Shown here piece after piece: positions 53,027 to 61,776 of a DNA stretch of 64,000 nucleotides (within the stretch, counting starts at the first letter, position 1; each line of letters starts with the position of its first letter). The stretch lies in NCBI GenBank assembly GCA_944323845.1, contig CALUUA010000001.1, forward strand, positions 124,001 through 188,000. Direction: 5' to 3'. The position numbers and the translations under genes were made by a program. Source of the DNA: an uncultured Bacteroidales bacterium (GTDB lineage Bacteria > Bacteroidota > Bacteroidia > Bacteroidales > UBA932). The notes beneath the pieces were generated by a model. The model saw only the letters and a program-made list of their open reading frames with translations, was not told the origin of the DNA and did no database searches.

Positions 53027-56000
53027 ATGAAGTTGAGGAATTTCATATCCGCCATATTGTCGGTATTGGCGCTGCAGGTCTCTGCCGCGCCGATAGACTG
53101 TCTTTTCGAGCACTATTCTTCGGAAGACGGGCTTTCCCACAATTACATAAGCCAGATTCTGCAGGACAAGGAAGGTTACATGTGGATTTCGACATGGTAC
53201 GGTCTTAACCGGTTCGACGGAAACCGTTTCGTGAACTACACCGTCCAGCCGGGAGACTATTCGAATCTTTCCCATAACCGCATACTGTCGTTAGCCGAAG
53301 ATGCCGGAGGCCACCTTTGGGTGACTACATACGACAATTCCATCTATCGTTTCGATTCCGCATCGGAAACCTTCCTCGCAGTGCCGGGGGATCTGACTCC
53401 GGAACTGGCGAATGCCCGCGTGGACAAATATCATTGCGACAAAGCCGGCAACGTGTGGATAGCTCTGGACGGCATAGGGCTTTACAAGGTAGACAGGGAA
53501 CTTCGCCCGCAGATTTTCATGAACGGCTCGGAGAATACCGTAGGAAAGGAAATATCCGCCATATACGAAGACTCTGACGGGACAGTCTACATCGTTTCCG
53601 AACATGGAGTGGCTTCCATAGAGGGCGGAGCCGTGTCCACTGTCACCAGAAATTCGCAGGTAACCGATTTCGAGGAATTCGGGAACAAGCTCCTCTTCGC
53701 CTCCGGCAATGAAATTCTGTCCATCGACAAGGTTTCGGGCAAACGCGTCCACAAGGAACTGGGCAATGCCGTGACGGGTCCTGTAGTGTCGCTGACGGTC
53801 ACGGGTCCGCAGAATGCCCGGCAGCTGTATGCCGGATTCCGGAACGGTACCATAGCTTCGCTGGACACCTCCGCTTTCACTCCGGTTTTCCACAGAGGGG
53901 ACATAGGACGGGTCAGACTCACATATCCCGATCCGGAAGGCCTGCTGTGGATAGTCACGGACAGGACCGGAATCACGTCCTGGAATCCTCTGAAACAGGC
54001 TTTCAGACATTACGAACATAGCCGGAACGTGATGTCATACTATGCCGACACCCTCGCCAGAGTCCTCTGCCACGACGGACGTCTATGGATAAAGATGAAC
54101 AATTACGGATTCGGCTACTATGACAGGGAAGCGGATGAAATCATCCCGCTGAGCAATGTCAAGGAGCAGCCGGACTGTCATTTCATGAACGGCGTGGCCT
54201 GTTATACAGTAGATGACTCCGGAGTACTGTGGTTTTCTACGGTAAAGCGCGGTCTGGAGCGTGCCACAGTCATTTCACCGAGGGTCGAAGTCGTCGTCAT
54301 GCCGTCTGATTCGGAAGACGAAGTGTCCGCAGCGGAAGTCCGGGCCATGCTCACAGACAGCAAAGGGCAGGTATGGGTGGCAGCCAAAAGCCGCGAGCTG
54401 TATCTCTATTCGCCGGACATGACCTCATGCAGGAAAATACCCGGCTCCGAATCCTTCGGGGTTATATACTCCATTTTCGAGGATTCCGAAGGTTCCATAT
54501 GGCTCGGAACTAAAGGCGACGGGCTTCTGAAACTTGTGCCTGCCGGCGGCAGCTACCGGGTGGCGGGACGATACCGCCATGATTACGGGAATCCGCGATC
54601 GCTGACTTCCGATGACGTGTATTCCATTTCGCAGGACCATGACGGACGCATCTGGGTCGGGACATACGGAGGCGGCCTCTCTGTCCTTCCTCATACAGAC
54701 AGCACGCGGTTTTTCAATGTTTACCGCGATATGCCCGGATACCCTCTGGATATGGGCGAGAAGGTCAGATACGTGCATTGCATGCCGGACGGCAGGATGC
54801 TGGCGGCCACGGTAAGCGGCCTGATATGGTTCTACCCGCAGGCCAGTCCCGAACTGACTGAATTCCATGTCATCCAGAAAGTTCCCGGGGATATCCGTTC
54901 ACTCGGGAACAACGATATCATCTACATCTTCACCGACCGTGGAGGCGATACCTGGCTCTGCACTTTCGGAGGCGGACTTAACAGGATAAATTTCAGCCCG
55001 GACGGACAGGCCTGTTTCGACGTGGTCAGTGCAGCTGACGGTCTGAACAGCAATATCGTCCTCTCTGCAGCCGACGATGACTGCGGCAATATCTGGCTCT
55101 CTACCGAAACCGGTATCTCCAAGGTTTCCAAGTCCGACTTTTCGGTAGTGAACTACTCCAAATACTACGGCGTGGTCTCCACGACTTTCAGCGAGGCCGC
55201 ATGTTCGCGCCTGCAGGACGGGACGATAATCTTCGGGACATTGAACTATGTCTACCGCATTGATCCGGATCATTTCACCTACGAGCCGGAAGACAAGCAT
55301 CTGGTCGTCTCAGGATTTACGGTAGACGGGAAAAGGACGGACTTTTCGCACGGCGCCGTCATCCCGCACGACTATTCGTTCTTCACCGTCGATTTCGCAT
55401 CCTTGAATTACAGGATTCAGGGAAATGTCCGCTACAAATATCGTCTCAAAGGATACGACAAAGGCTGGATTGCCGCCAGCGGCAATACTTCCGTCTCATA
55501 CTCCAGAATACCTGCCGGCCGCTATACGTTCATGGTGTCGGCTTCTACGGAGGAGGGATTTTCCGATCCCCAGACAGTCTCGGTCGATATTCTGGTGAAG
55601 CCCCATCCGTGGGCCTCGTGGTGGGCGGTGTGCCTGTATGTCATGGCGGCTGCAGCTGCCCTGCTGGCCATGTTCAGGATGTTCGTCACATCGGTGAAAC
55701 TTAAGAACGACGTCGCCTTGCAGGAAAGCCTGAACGACATAAAAGGACGCTTCTTTACCAATATCTCGCATGAACTCAGAACGCCGCTGACCCTGATTCT
55801 CGGCGGCATAGAAGACATCAAGGCCAAGACCGCTCCCGGCTCTCCGGACGAATACAGCGTGAATTTAGTCTACAAGAATTCCCGAAGGATGATGACCCTT
55901 GTGGATCAGCTGCTCGACATAAGAAGGATTGCGAGGGGAAAAATCCAGTTGAATATCAGTCAGATAGACATAGTACAGCTGGTCAGGCAGGTCTATGACG

Positions 56001-57337
56001 ATTTCAGGGATATGTCAGTGGACCGTCATATCGAAATGCGCCTGACGCATTCGGTGGATTCGCTGAAGGTCTGGGCGGACTCCGTGAGGATCGAGGCATT
56101 GGTGTACAATCTCATATCGAATGCATTCAAGTACACCGACGATGGCGGCCGTATCGAGGTGGCTGTGTTCTATAAGGACGGCAGTCAGGAATTTACCATC
56201 ATGGTGGAGGATAACGGAATCGGGGTATCAAAGGACAAGCAGACAGCCATTTTCGAACCGTTCATATCAGCTCCCGGACATTCTTTCAACGGGGTGGCGA
56301 GCAGCGGCATCGGCCTGTCTTTCTGCAAGGAGATCGCTGATGTCCACGGAGGGAAGATCTGGGTGGAGAGCGAGAAGGGACAGGGTTCGAAATTCTATGT
56401 GCGCCTGCCGCTCGGCAAGGAGCATTTCGGAGATGAGGCCAGAATATCCCGGGACGGCGGGTCTGAAGAGAAGCCTGAGTCTTACGGCCTGAGCAAATAC
56501 AAGGTAAAGCCGACTTATCCGCAGAACGCCCTCAAGGTCATGATAGTGGAAGACAATGCCGAACTGAAGGTCTATATCTGGAACTCCCTGATCAACCGCT
56601 ATGAAATACGGGACGCTTCGAATGGGGTGGAGGCCCTGTCCATCATAGACCAGGGCTGGGTGCCCGATATCATCGTCACTGACCTGATGATGCCGCAGAT
56701 GGACGGAATCGACCTTGTGAACCATATCAGGAGCGATTTCAATACGAGCCATATCCCTATCATCATGATTACGGCCCGGCATGAAAACGACACACATCTG
56801 AAAGCCATGAAGTACGGCGTGGACGGATATATATCCAAGCCGTTTACCATGGAGCTCCTGTCTGCCAGAATCGAGAATCTGATGGAACGCAGAAGGACCC
56901 TCCTGTCCCTTTTCGCCAAGTCGGAGACGGACGGAAAACCAAAGGGGGGGGGTAGCGGAAAAGTGGATATCCAGCCGGACGAAATAGTCATTACCGACAG
57001 GGACGAGAATCTTATCAAGAAAGTCATGGCCTGGCTGGAAGAAAATGTGGCTGATGCCGATGTGACGGTAGACCAGCTGGCCGTCTATGTCGGCATGGGC
57101 CGGACTTCCATGTACAACAAGATCAAAGGACTCACCGGAAAGTCCCCGGTGGAACTTATTCAGGATTTCCGTCTGGAGAAGGCCACATATTACCTGAAAA
57201 GCGGGCAGTTTTCCGTCTCGGAGACTTGCTACAAGGTCGGTTTCTCCGATCCGGGGTACTTCAGCCGCTCTTTCAAGAAACATTTCGGCATTTCGCCGAT
57301 GGACTATATAAGGGAACATAAAACAGAAAAATCATGA
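53027..57337 (+). CDS. hybrid two-component system regulator (HTCS)
   Basis: A 1436-residue protein starting MKLRNFISAILSVLALQVSA at 53027; upstream in-frame codons lie in the esterase gene. Order: signal peptide; two-propeller sensor (SHNYISQILQDKEGYMWIST and similar repeats, to about residue 790); Y_Y_Y domain; membrane helix near 862-888; HisKA with H915 in ISHELRTPLT; HATPase with DNGIGVSKDK and GIGLSFCKEI; receiver with D1219 in VTDLMMPQMDG; AraC helix-turn-helix near 1335-1436. It should sense a pectin oligosaccharide in the periplasm and activate the surrounding enzyme genes. It overlaps the next gene by ATGA. A G9 tract codes for residues 1306-1309. Confidence 0.95.
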   Translation: MKLRNFISAILSVLALQVSAAPIDCLFEHYSSEDGLSHNYISQILQDKEGYMWISTWYGLNRFDGNRFVNYTVQPGDYSNLSHNRILSLAEDAGGHLWVTTYDNSIYRFDSASETFLAVPGDLTPELANARVDKYHCDKAGNVWIALDGIGLYKVDRELRPQIFMNGSENTVGKEISAIYEDSDGTVYIVSEHGVASIEGGAVSTVTRNSQVTDFEEFGNKLLFASGNEILSIDKVSGKRVHKELGNAVTGPVVSLTVTGPQNARQLYAGFRNGTIASLDTSAFTPVFHRGDIGRVRLTYPDPEGLLWIVTDRTGITSWNPLKQAFRHYEHSRNVMSYYADTLARVLCHDGRLWIKMNNYGFGYYDREADEIIPLSNVKEQPDCHFMNGVACYTVDDSGVLWFSTVKRGLERATVISPRVEVVVMPSDSEDEVSAAEVRAMLTDSKGQVWVAAKSRELYLYSPDMTSCRKIPGSESFGVIYSIFEDSEGSIWLGTKGDGLLKLVPAGGSYRVAGRYRHDYGNPRSLTSDDVYSISQDHDGRIWVGTYGGGLSVLPHTDSTRFFNVYRDMPGYPLDMGEKVRYVHCMPDGRMLAATVSGLIWFYPQASPELTEFHVIQKVPGDIRSLGNNDIIYIFTDRGGDTWLCTFGGGLNRINFSPDGQACFDVVSAADGLNSNIVLSAADDDCGNIWLSTETGISKVSKSDFSVVNYSKYYGVVSTTFSEAACSRLQDGTIIFGTLNYVYRIDPDHFTYEPEDKHLVVSGFTVDGKRTDFSHGAVIPHDYSFFTVDFASLNYRIQGNVRYKYRLKGYDKGWIAASGNTSVSYSRIPAGRYTFMVSASTEEGFSDPQTVSVDILVKPHPWASWWAVCLYVMAAAAALLAMFRMFVTSVKLKNDVALQESLNDIKGRFFTNISHELRTPLTLILGGIEDIKAKTAPGSPDEYSVNLVYKNSRRMMTLVDQLLDIRRIARGKIQLNISQIDIVQLVRQVYDDFRDMSVDRHIEMRLTHSVDSLKVWADSVRIEALVYNLISNAFKYTDDGGRIEVAVFYKDGSQEFTIMVEDNGIGVSKDKQTAIFEPFISAPGHSFNGVASSGIGLSFCKEIADVHGGKIWVESEKGQGSKFYVRLPLGKEHFGDEARISRDGGSEEKPESYGLSKYKVKPTYPQNALKVMIVEDNAELKVYIWNSLINRYEIRDASNGVEALSIIDQGWVPDIIVTDLMMPQMDGIDLVNHIRSDFNTSHIPIIMITARHENDTHLKAMKYGVDGYISKPFTMELLSARIENLMERRRTLLSLFAKSETDGKPKGGGSGKVDIQPDEIVITDRDENLIKKVMAWLEENVADADVTVDQLAVYVGMGRTSMYNKIKGLTGKSPVELIQDFRLEKATYYLKSGQFSVSETCYKVGFSDPGYFSRSFKKHFGISPMDYIREHKTEKS
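56944..56952 (+). repeat. G9 homopolymer in the HTCS gene
   Basis: Nine G in a row read AAG GGG GGG GGT in the linker between receiver and AraC domain. One added G gives a TAG stop immediately after the tract. One lost G gives a TAG about 11 codons later. Either would remove the DNA-binding domain. It is the longest G or C run I noticed in the window. Confidence 0.8.
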
Positions 57338-59736
57338 GATATCTGATATGCGTGGCTGCGGCGCTGGCACTGCTGTCGCAGACTGTATCAGCCGTGTCCG
57401 GCACGCGGCCTTATTCCGTGAGGATGATGGATTCCGAAATGCTCAGGAATCCCGATGCCACATGGCTCGACGGCCGTCAGGGCAAACTGAAATGGAACTA
57501 CACTACGGGGCTGGAACTCCTGTCTTTCCTCGATGTGGCGGAACGCTACGACCTGCCGTATGCCGTGGACTATGTCCGCGACTGGGCCGATACCATGGCC
57601 GACAGTAACGGGAACATCGTGACATACAAGAAAGAAAACTACAACGTGGACCATATTTGTCCCGGACGTATCTATTACAGGCTGTACTATGATACCGGAG
57701 ACCGGAAATACCGCAGGGTTCTCAGCAAGCTCCGCGAACAGCTCGACTCGCAGCCGCGTACCGGCGAGGGCGCCTTCTGGCACAAACAGATCTATCCTCA
57801 TCAGGTATGGCTCGACGGCCTGTATATGGCACAGCCGTTCTACGCGGAATACACGAAGAAATTCTCTCCGAAGAAAGACCGTGATTCGCTCTTCAGCGAT
57901 ATCTGCCGTCATTTCGACATAGCCTTCAGACACACTCTGGATTCACGGACAGGACTTCCCCGGCATGCGTGGGACGAATCCCGTCAGATGTTCTGGGCCG
58001 ATTCCCTCACAGGCCAGTCCGCACATGCGTGGGGAAGGGCCTGCGGCTGGTATGTCCTGGCTCTGGCGGAAACCATAGACTACCTGCCTGAAAAGCATCC
58101 CGGCAGGGCGGATCTGATAGAAAAATTCCGCTATATGGCCGATATCCTGCCTGATTTCGCCGACTCTGAGACAGGAATGTGGTATCAGGTCCTCGATTGC
58201 CCGGGAGCCCCGGGCAACTATCTTGAGGCGACGGCCTCGTCTATGTTTGTCTACGCATATTTGAAAGGCGTGCGTCAGGGCTGGCTTTCCGACGAATGGA
58301 GGGAATACTCGCGGGAACTGTACCGGAAATTCGTGAAGACTTTCGTCAAGGAGAATGAAGACGGTACCATATCCCTGACTTCATGCTGTTCGGTGGCCGG
58401 ACTCGGAGGCAAGGAAATGAGAAGCGGCACATATGAATACTATCTCAGCGAGCCTGTCATAGATAACGACTGCAAGGGTGTGGGTCCTTTCATCTGGGCA
58501 TCCCTTGAATACGAGGCGGCGCACAACATCGAATACATCCCCGAAGGACATGCCGTGCGTGACGGACGCATTGTCACGGAATCCGTGACACCCGAACTTG
58601 CGTTCGACGGGGCCGAGGGCGGCGGAAAATACACCCGTGGAGGCCGAGGCGGAAAAGTCTACGTGGTGACCTCGCTTGAGGACAGCGGGGAAGAAGGGAC
58701 GCTGCGTCATGCCGTCGAGGCGGAAGGCCCGAGAATCGTGGAATTTGCAGTCGAAGGAGACATACACCTGAAATCGGAACTCAAGATCGAAGACCCGTAT
58801 ATCACCATATCGGGGGAGACTGCTCCGGGAAAGGGAATCACTGTACGGGATCATGGCGTGACCGTCAGAGCCGATGAGGTGATTATCAGATACATCCGTT
58901 TCCGCATGGGAGCTGTGGCGAAGGATGAGAACGACGCTCTCGGAGCCAGACAGGCCCGGAATATCATCATAGACCATTGCTCCATGAGCTGGGCGACGGA
59001 TGAAAATGCCTCGTTCTATGCAGTCAGGGACGCATCCGTGCAGTGGTGCATCATCTCGGAAGCCCTGAACAGCTCCATCCACAGGAAAGGGGAGCATGGC
59101 TACGGAGGCATCTGGGGCGGACGGAATGTATCATTCCATCACAATATCCTGGCCTGCAACAACAGCCGGAACCCCCGTTTCGACCATCCTGCCCTGTATG
59201 ACGGCCCGGACCGCCTGTTCTTCAGGGGAACCGTGGAATTCGTGAACAATCTCGTCTTCAATTGGGGCATGAAAGCCATATACGGCGGCGAGGAAGGCTG
59301 GTTCAACGTAGTTTCCAATACCTTCATTCCCGGCCCGGCCACCAGGAACCTGAACGGCCGCTACCTCGAAGTCTATACCTCGGAAAGCACTTCCATGATT
59401 CCCGGCTCCTTTTATATAAAGGACAATGTCTATGACATTTCCCGGGTCCGGAAAGGAAACTGGAAAGGTGTCCTGCCGGACAATGAGGATATCGCCCGCC
59501 ATGCCGCCGAATATGAGAGGATCACGGCGGATGCTCCGTTTTTCATGAAAGACCCTGTGGATGCCGGGTCCGCTGAAGAGGCGTACAAGGCGGTGTTGGA
59601 AGATGCAGGGGCGTCTCTTGTACGGGACGAAGCCGACAAGAGGGTGATAAAGGAGATAAAGACAGGAAAGGTCACCGTCTTCGGGTCAGTCACCGGCCTT
59701 CCGGGTATCATTGATTCGGAAACTGATGCGGAATAG
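57334..59736 (+). CDS. GH105-PL1 fusion: unsaturated uronyl hydrolase and pectate lyase
   Basis: An 800-residue secreted protein with signal MRYLICVAAALALLSQTVSA. Residues 25-400 are a GH105 (alpha/alpha-barrel) domain: KENYNVDHICPGRIYY, QVWLDGLYMAQPFYAEY with the expected catalytic aspartate, WDESRQMFWADSLTG and WGRACGWYVLAL. Residues 425-790 are a PL1-like pectate lyase: GAEGGGKYTRGGRGG, ISGETAPGKGI, DHCSMSWATDENASFY and GEHGYGGIWGG. The lyase makes unsaturated ends that the GH105 part can remove. It overlaps the HTCS gene by ATGA, so the regulator and enzyme are translated together. Confidence 0.9.
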   Translation: MRYLICVAAALALLSQTVSAVSGTRPYSVRMMDSEMLRNPDATWLDGRQGKLKWNYTTGLELLSFLDVAERYDLPYAVDYVRDWADTMADSNGNIVTYKKENYNVDHICPGRIYYRLYYDTGDRKYRRVLSKLREQLDSQPRTGEGAFWHKQIYPHQVWLDGLYMAQPFYAEYTKKFSPKKDRDSLFSDICRHFDIAFRHTLDSRTGLPRHAWDESRQMFWADSLTGQSAHAWGRACGWYVLALAETIDYLPEKHPGRADLIEKFRYMADILPDFADSETGMWYQVLDCPGAPGNYLEATASSMFVYAYLKGVRQGWLSDEWREYSRELYRKFVKTFVKENEDGTISLTSCCSVAGLGGKEMRSGTYEYYLSEPVIDNDCKGVGPFIWASLEYEAAHNIEYIPEGHAVRDGRIVTESVTPELAFDGAEGGGKYTRGGRGGKVYVVTSLEDSGEEGTLRHAVEAEGPRIVEFAVEGDIHLKSELKIEDPYITISGETAPGKGITVRDHGVTVRADEVIIRYIRFRMGAVAKDENDALGARQARNIIIDHCSMSWATDENASFYAVRDASVQWCIISEALNSSIHRKGEHGYGGIWGGRNVSFHHNILACNNSRNPRFDHPALYDGPDRLFFRGTVEFVNNLVFNWGMKAIYGGEEGWFNVVSNTFIPGPATRNLNGRYLEVYTSESTSMIPGSFYIKDNVYDISRVRKGNWKGVLPDNEDIARHAAEYERITADAPFFMKDPVDAGSAEEAYKAVLEDAGASLVRDEADKRVIKEIKTGKVTVFGSVTGLPGIIDSETDAE

Positions 59737-59782
59737 CCCGGAAGCAGTGAAAGCGGTAAACTGAACATTAACTATAATACAT

Positions 59783-61657
59783 ATGAAATCACATATTTTC
59801 TTGAATTTTCTGGCTTCGGCTTTTGTGCTGGCATTTGCGGAAGGCTGCTCTCCCGATGCCAGGATAGAGGTCAGCGGACCTGTATTGCCTCCGGAGGATG
59901 TCGTGCTGACGGACGTCTCAGGCACATCCCTGACCTTCAGCTGGTCGGCTGTAGAAGGCGCGTTGGGCTACACAGTCAGGCTGGACAACGTATCTACCGG
60001 CGAATACTATTGGGAGCAGATAACGGCGACTTCATATACGTTTGAAGGACTGACGACAGGGGCGGAATACCTGTTCAAGGTCAGGGTCAGGACTGCAGCC
60101 GGAGAATCCGACTATACGGAAGAGTTCAAGGCTGTCCCGGGAGAATCGCAGCCGGGCGGGGATGACAAGCCTGACGATCCGGATGACGAACCTGACGAGC
60201 CGCTGGAAGGCTATGAAAAATTCCTGATTCCTTCGCACGAGGAAGACGGGACGGCCAGAGCATTTCCGGGAGCAGAAGGCGGCGGCATGTATGTCACCGG
60301 AGGCCGCGGCGGGAAGGTAATCCATGTCACGAATCTGAACGACAGCGGATACGGCTCATTGAGAGAGGCGGTAGAGGCTTCCGGCCCGAGGACTGTAGTC
60401 TTCGACGTGGCCGGCATCATCGAGCTGGAATCCAAGTTGAGAATACGCAACGGCGACATAACCATTGCCGGCCAGACGGCACCGGGAGACGGAATCTGCA
60501 TCAAGAACTACGCTACTGTCATCGAGGCCGACAATGTCATCATACGCTTCATCCGGTTCAGGCTCGGCGACGAAGGACCTGATCATGACGACGGGGAAGA
60601 TGCCATCTGGGGACGCAGGCAGTCGGACATCATCGTCGACCATTGCTCGATGTCCTGGTCCATCGACGAGTGCGCATCCTTCTACGGAAACGAGAATTTC
60701 ACTCTCCAGTGGAGCATCATGACAGAGAGCCTCAAGCGTTCCGTACACGGGAAGGGAAATCACGGCTACGGCGGAATCTGGGGCGGCGAAAACGCCTCTT
60801 TCCACCACAACATGCTTTCCTGCCACGACAGCAGGAATCCTCGTTTTGACCATCCGGAAATCTATGAAAACCCGTCCTCCCCGGATAAGCGCGGAAATGT
60901 CGATTACAGGAACAATGTCGTCTACAACTGGGGCAGCAACAGCACCTACGGCGGTGAAGGCGGGCATTTCAACATGGTGAACAATTATTACAAGCAGGGT
61001 CCGGCCTCCAGCGATCGCGAATATTTCATAGATGCGAACGGCATATATACTTCGAGCGGGAAAGACTACGGCTATCCGTATCTGTATATGGCCGGAAATT
61101 ATTATGTCCAATATCCGTCCATGACAGCGCAGGACGGAGTGTACTGGCATGATGACGGAACGAATACGCCTCCTGATCCGTCAAGGCTCCTGTCTTCCTG
61201 CCAGACTTTGTCCGGCCCGTCCGGAGAACCGGTATATACCTGCACGCATTCGGCGCAGGGAGCGTTCGAGGCAGTCTGCGACTATGCGGGAGCTTCGCTT
61301 GAGCGCGATGCTGTGGACGACAGGGCGGTTTCAGATGCCAGGTCAGGTAAGGCCACATGCACCGACGGCGGCAACGGCAGCACCGGCGGTCTGGTGGATA
61401 CCCCGTCCGCAGTCGGCGGCTGGCCGCAGTATGACGCTTCCGATGATGAATTGGCCGCAGCGGAAGATGCGGACGGCGACGGGATGCCTGACTGGTTCGA
61501 AACGGAATTCGGTCTGGATCCGTCGGATCCTGCGGACGGCACGGCCATGAACCTCGACCCTCACGGACGCTACACCAATCTGGAAATGTATCTCCACTAT
61601 CTCGTGAAAGACATCGTTTCGGCCCAGTCGGACGGTTCTGCCTATGTCCGGCTGTAA
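59783..61657 (+). CDS. PL1-like pectate lyase lipoprotein with fibronectin III domain
   Basis: A 624-residue lipoprotein (lipobox AFAEGC, cysteine 22). Residues 36-118 form a fibronectin type III domain (SLTFSWSAVEGALGYTVRL). A linker rich in Asp, Pro and Glu follows (GGDDKPDDPDDEPDEP). Residues 150-480 are a PL1-like lyase with GAEGGGMYVTGGRGG, IAGQTAPGDGI, VDHCSMSWSIDECASFYG and HGYGGIWGG. The C-terminal part has a calcium-binding-like DADGDGMPDWFETEFGLDP. The lyase part is roughly half identical by eye to that of the preceding GH105-PL1 protein. It likely sits on the cell surface. An inverted repeat follows its stop. Confidence 0.9.
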   Translation: MKSHIFLNFLASAFVLAFAEGCSPDARIEVSGPVLPPEDVVLTDVSGTSLTFSWSAVEGALGYTVRLDNVSTGEYYWEQITATSYTFEGLTTGAEYLFKVRVRTAAGESDYTEEFKAVPGESQPGGDDKPDDPDDEPDEPLEGYEKFLIPSHEEDGTARAFPGAEGGGMYVTGGRGGKVIHVTNLNDSGYGSLREAVEASGPRTVVFDVAGIIELESKLRIRNGDITIAGQTAPGDGICIKNYATVIEADNVIIRFIRFRLGDEGPDHDDGEDAIWGRRQSDIIVDHCSMSWSIDECASFYGNENFTLQWSIMTESLKRSVHGKGNHGYGGIWGGENASFHHNMLSCHDSRNPRFDHPEIYENPSSPDKRGNVDYRNNVVYNWGSNSTYGGEGGHFNMVNNYYKQGPASSDREYFIDANGIYTSSGKDYGYPYLYMAGNYYVQYPSMTAQDGVYWHDDGTNTPPDPSRLLSSCQTLSGPSGEPVYTCTHSAQGAFEAVCDYAGASLERDAVDDRAVSDARSGKATCTDGGNGSTGGLVDTPSAVGGWPQYDASDDELAAAEDADGDGMPDWFETEFGLDPSDPADGTAMNLDPHGRYTNLEMYLHYLVKDIVSAQSDGSAYVRL

Positions 61658-61658
61658 C

Positions 61659-61689
61659 TTTTGACGCCGAAAAGGCGCGATTGTCAAAA
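61659..61689 (+). terminator. terminator-like inverted repeat after the lyase gene
   Basis: TTTTGAC (61659-61665) and GTCAAAA (61683-61689), with GCC and GGC inside, form a stem of moderate strength directly after the stop codon. An A run, not a T run, follows, so it may be partial. Confidence 0.4.
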
Positions 61690-61708
61690 AATACATCCAA
61701 TACGATAA

Positions 61709-61737
61709 TTATTGCCTGCCATACGGCAGTGCAATAA
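61709..61737 (+). promoter_or_regulatory. hairpin in the susC leader
   Basis: TTATTGCCTGCC (61709-61720) pairs with GGCAGTGCAATAA (61725-61737), with one bulged base. It lies 40-68 bases before the susC start. I see no TAnnTTTG element in this gap of 119 bases, so susC may be read through from the enzyme operon or be controlled by the HTCS. Confidence 0.45.
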
Positions 61738-61776
61738 GTAATTTCGCACATTCAATAACACTAACTAATAAGTTTT

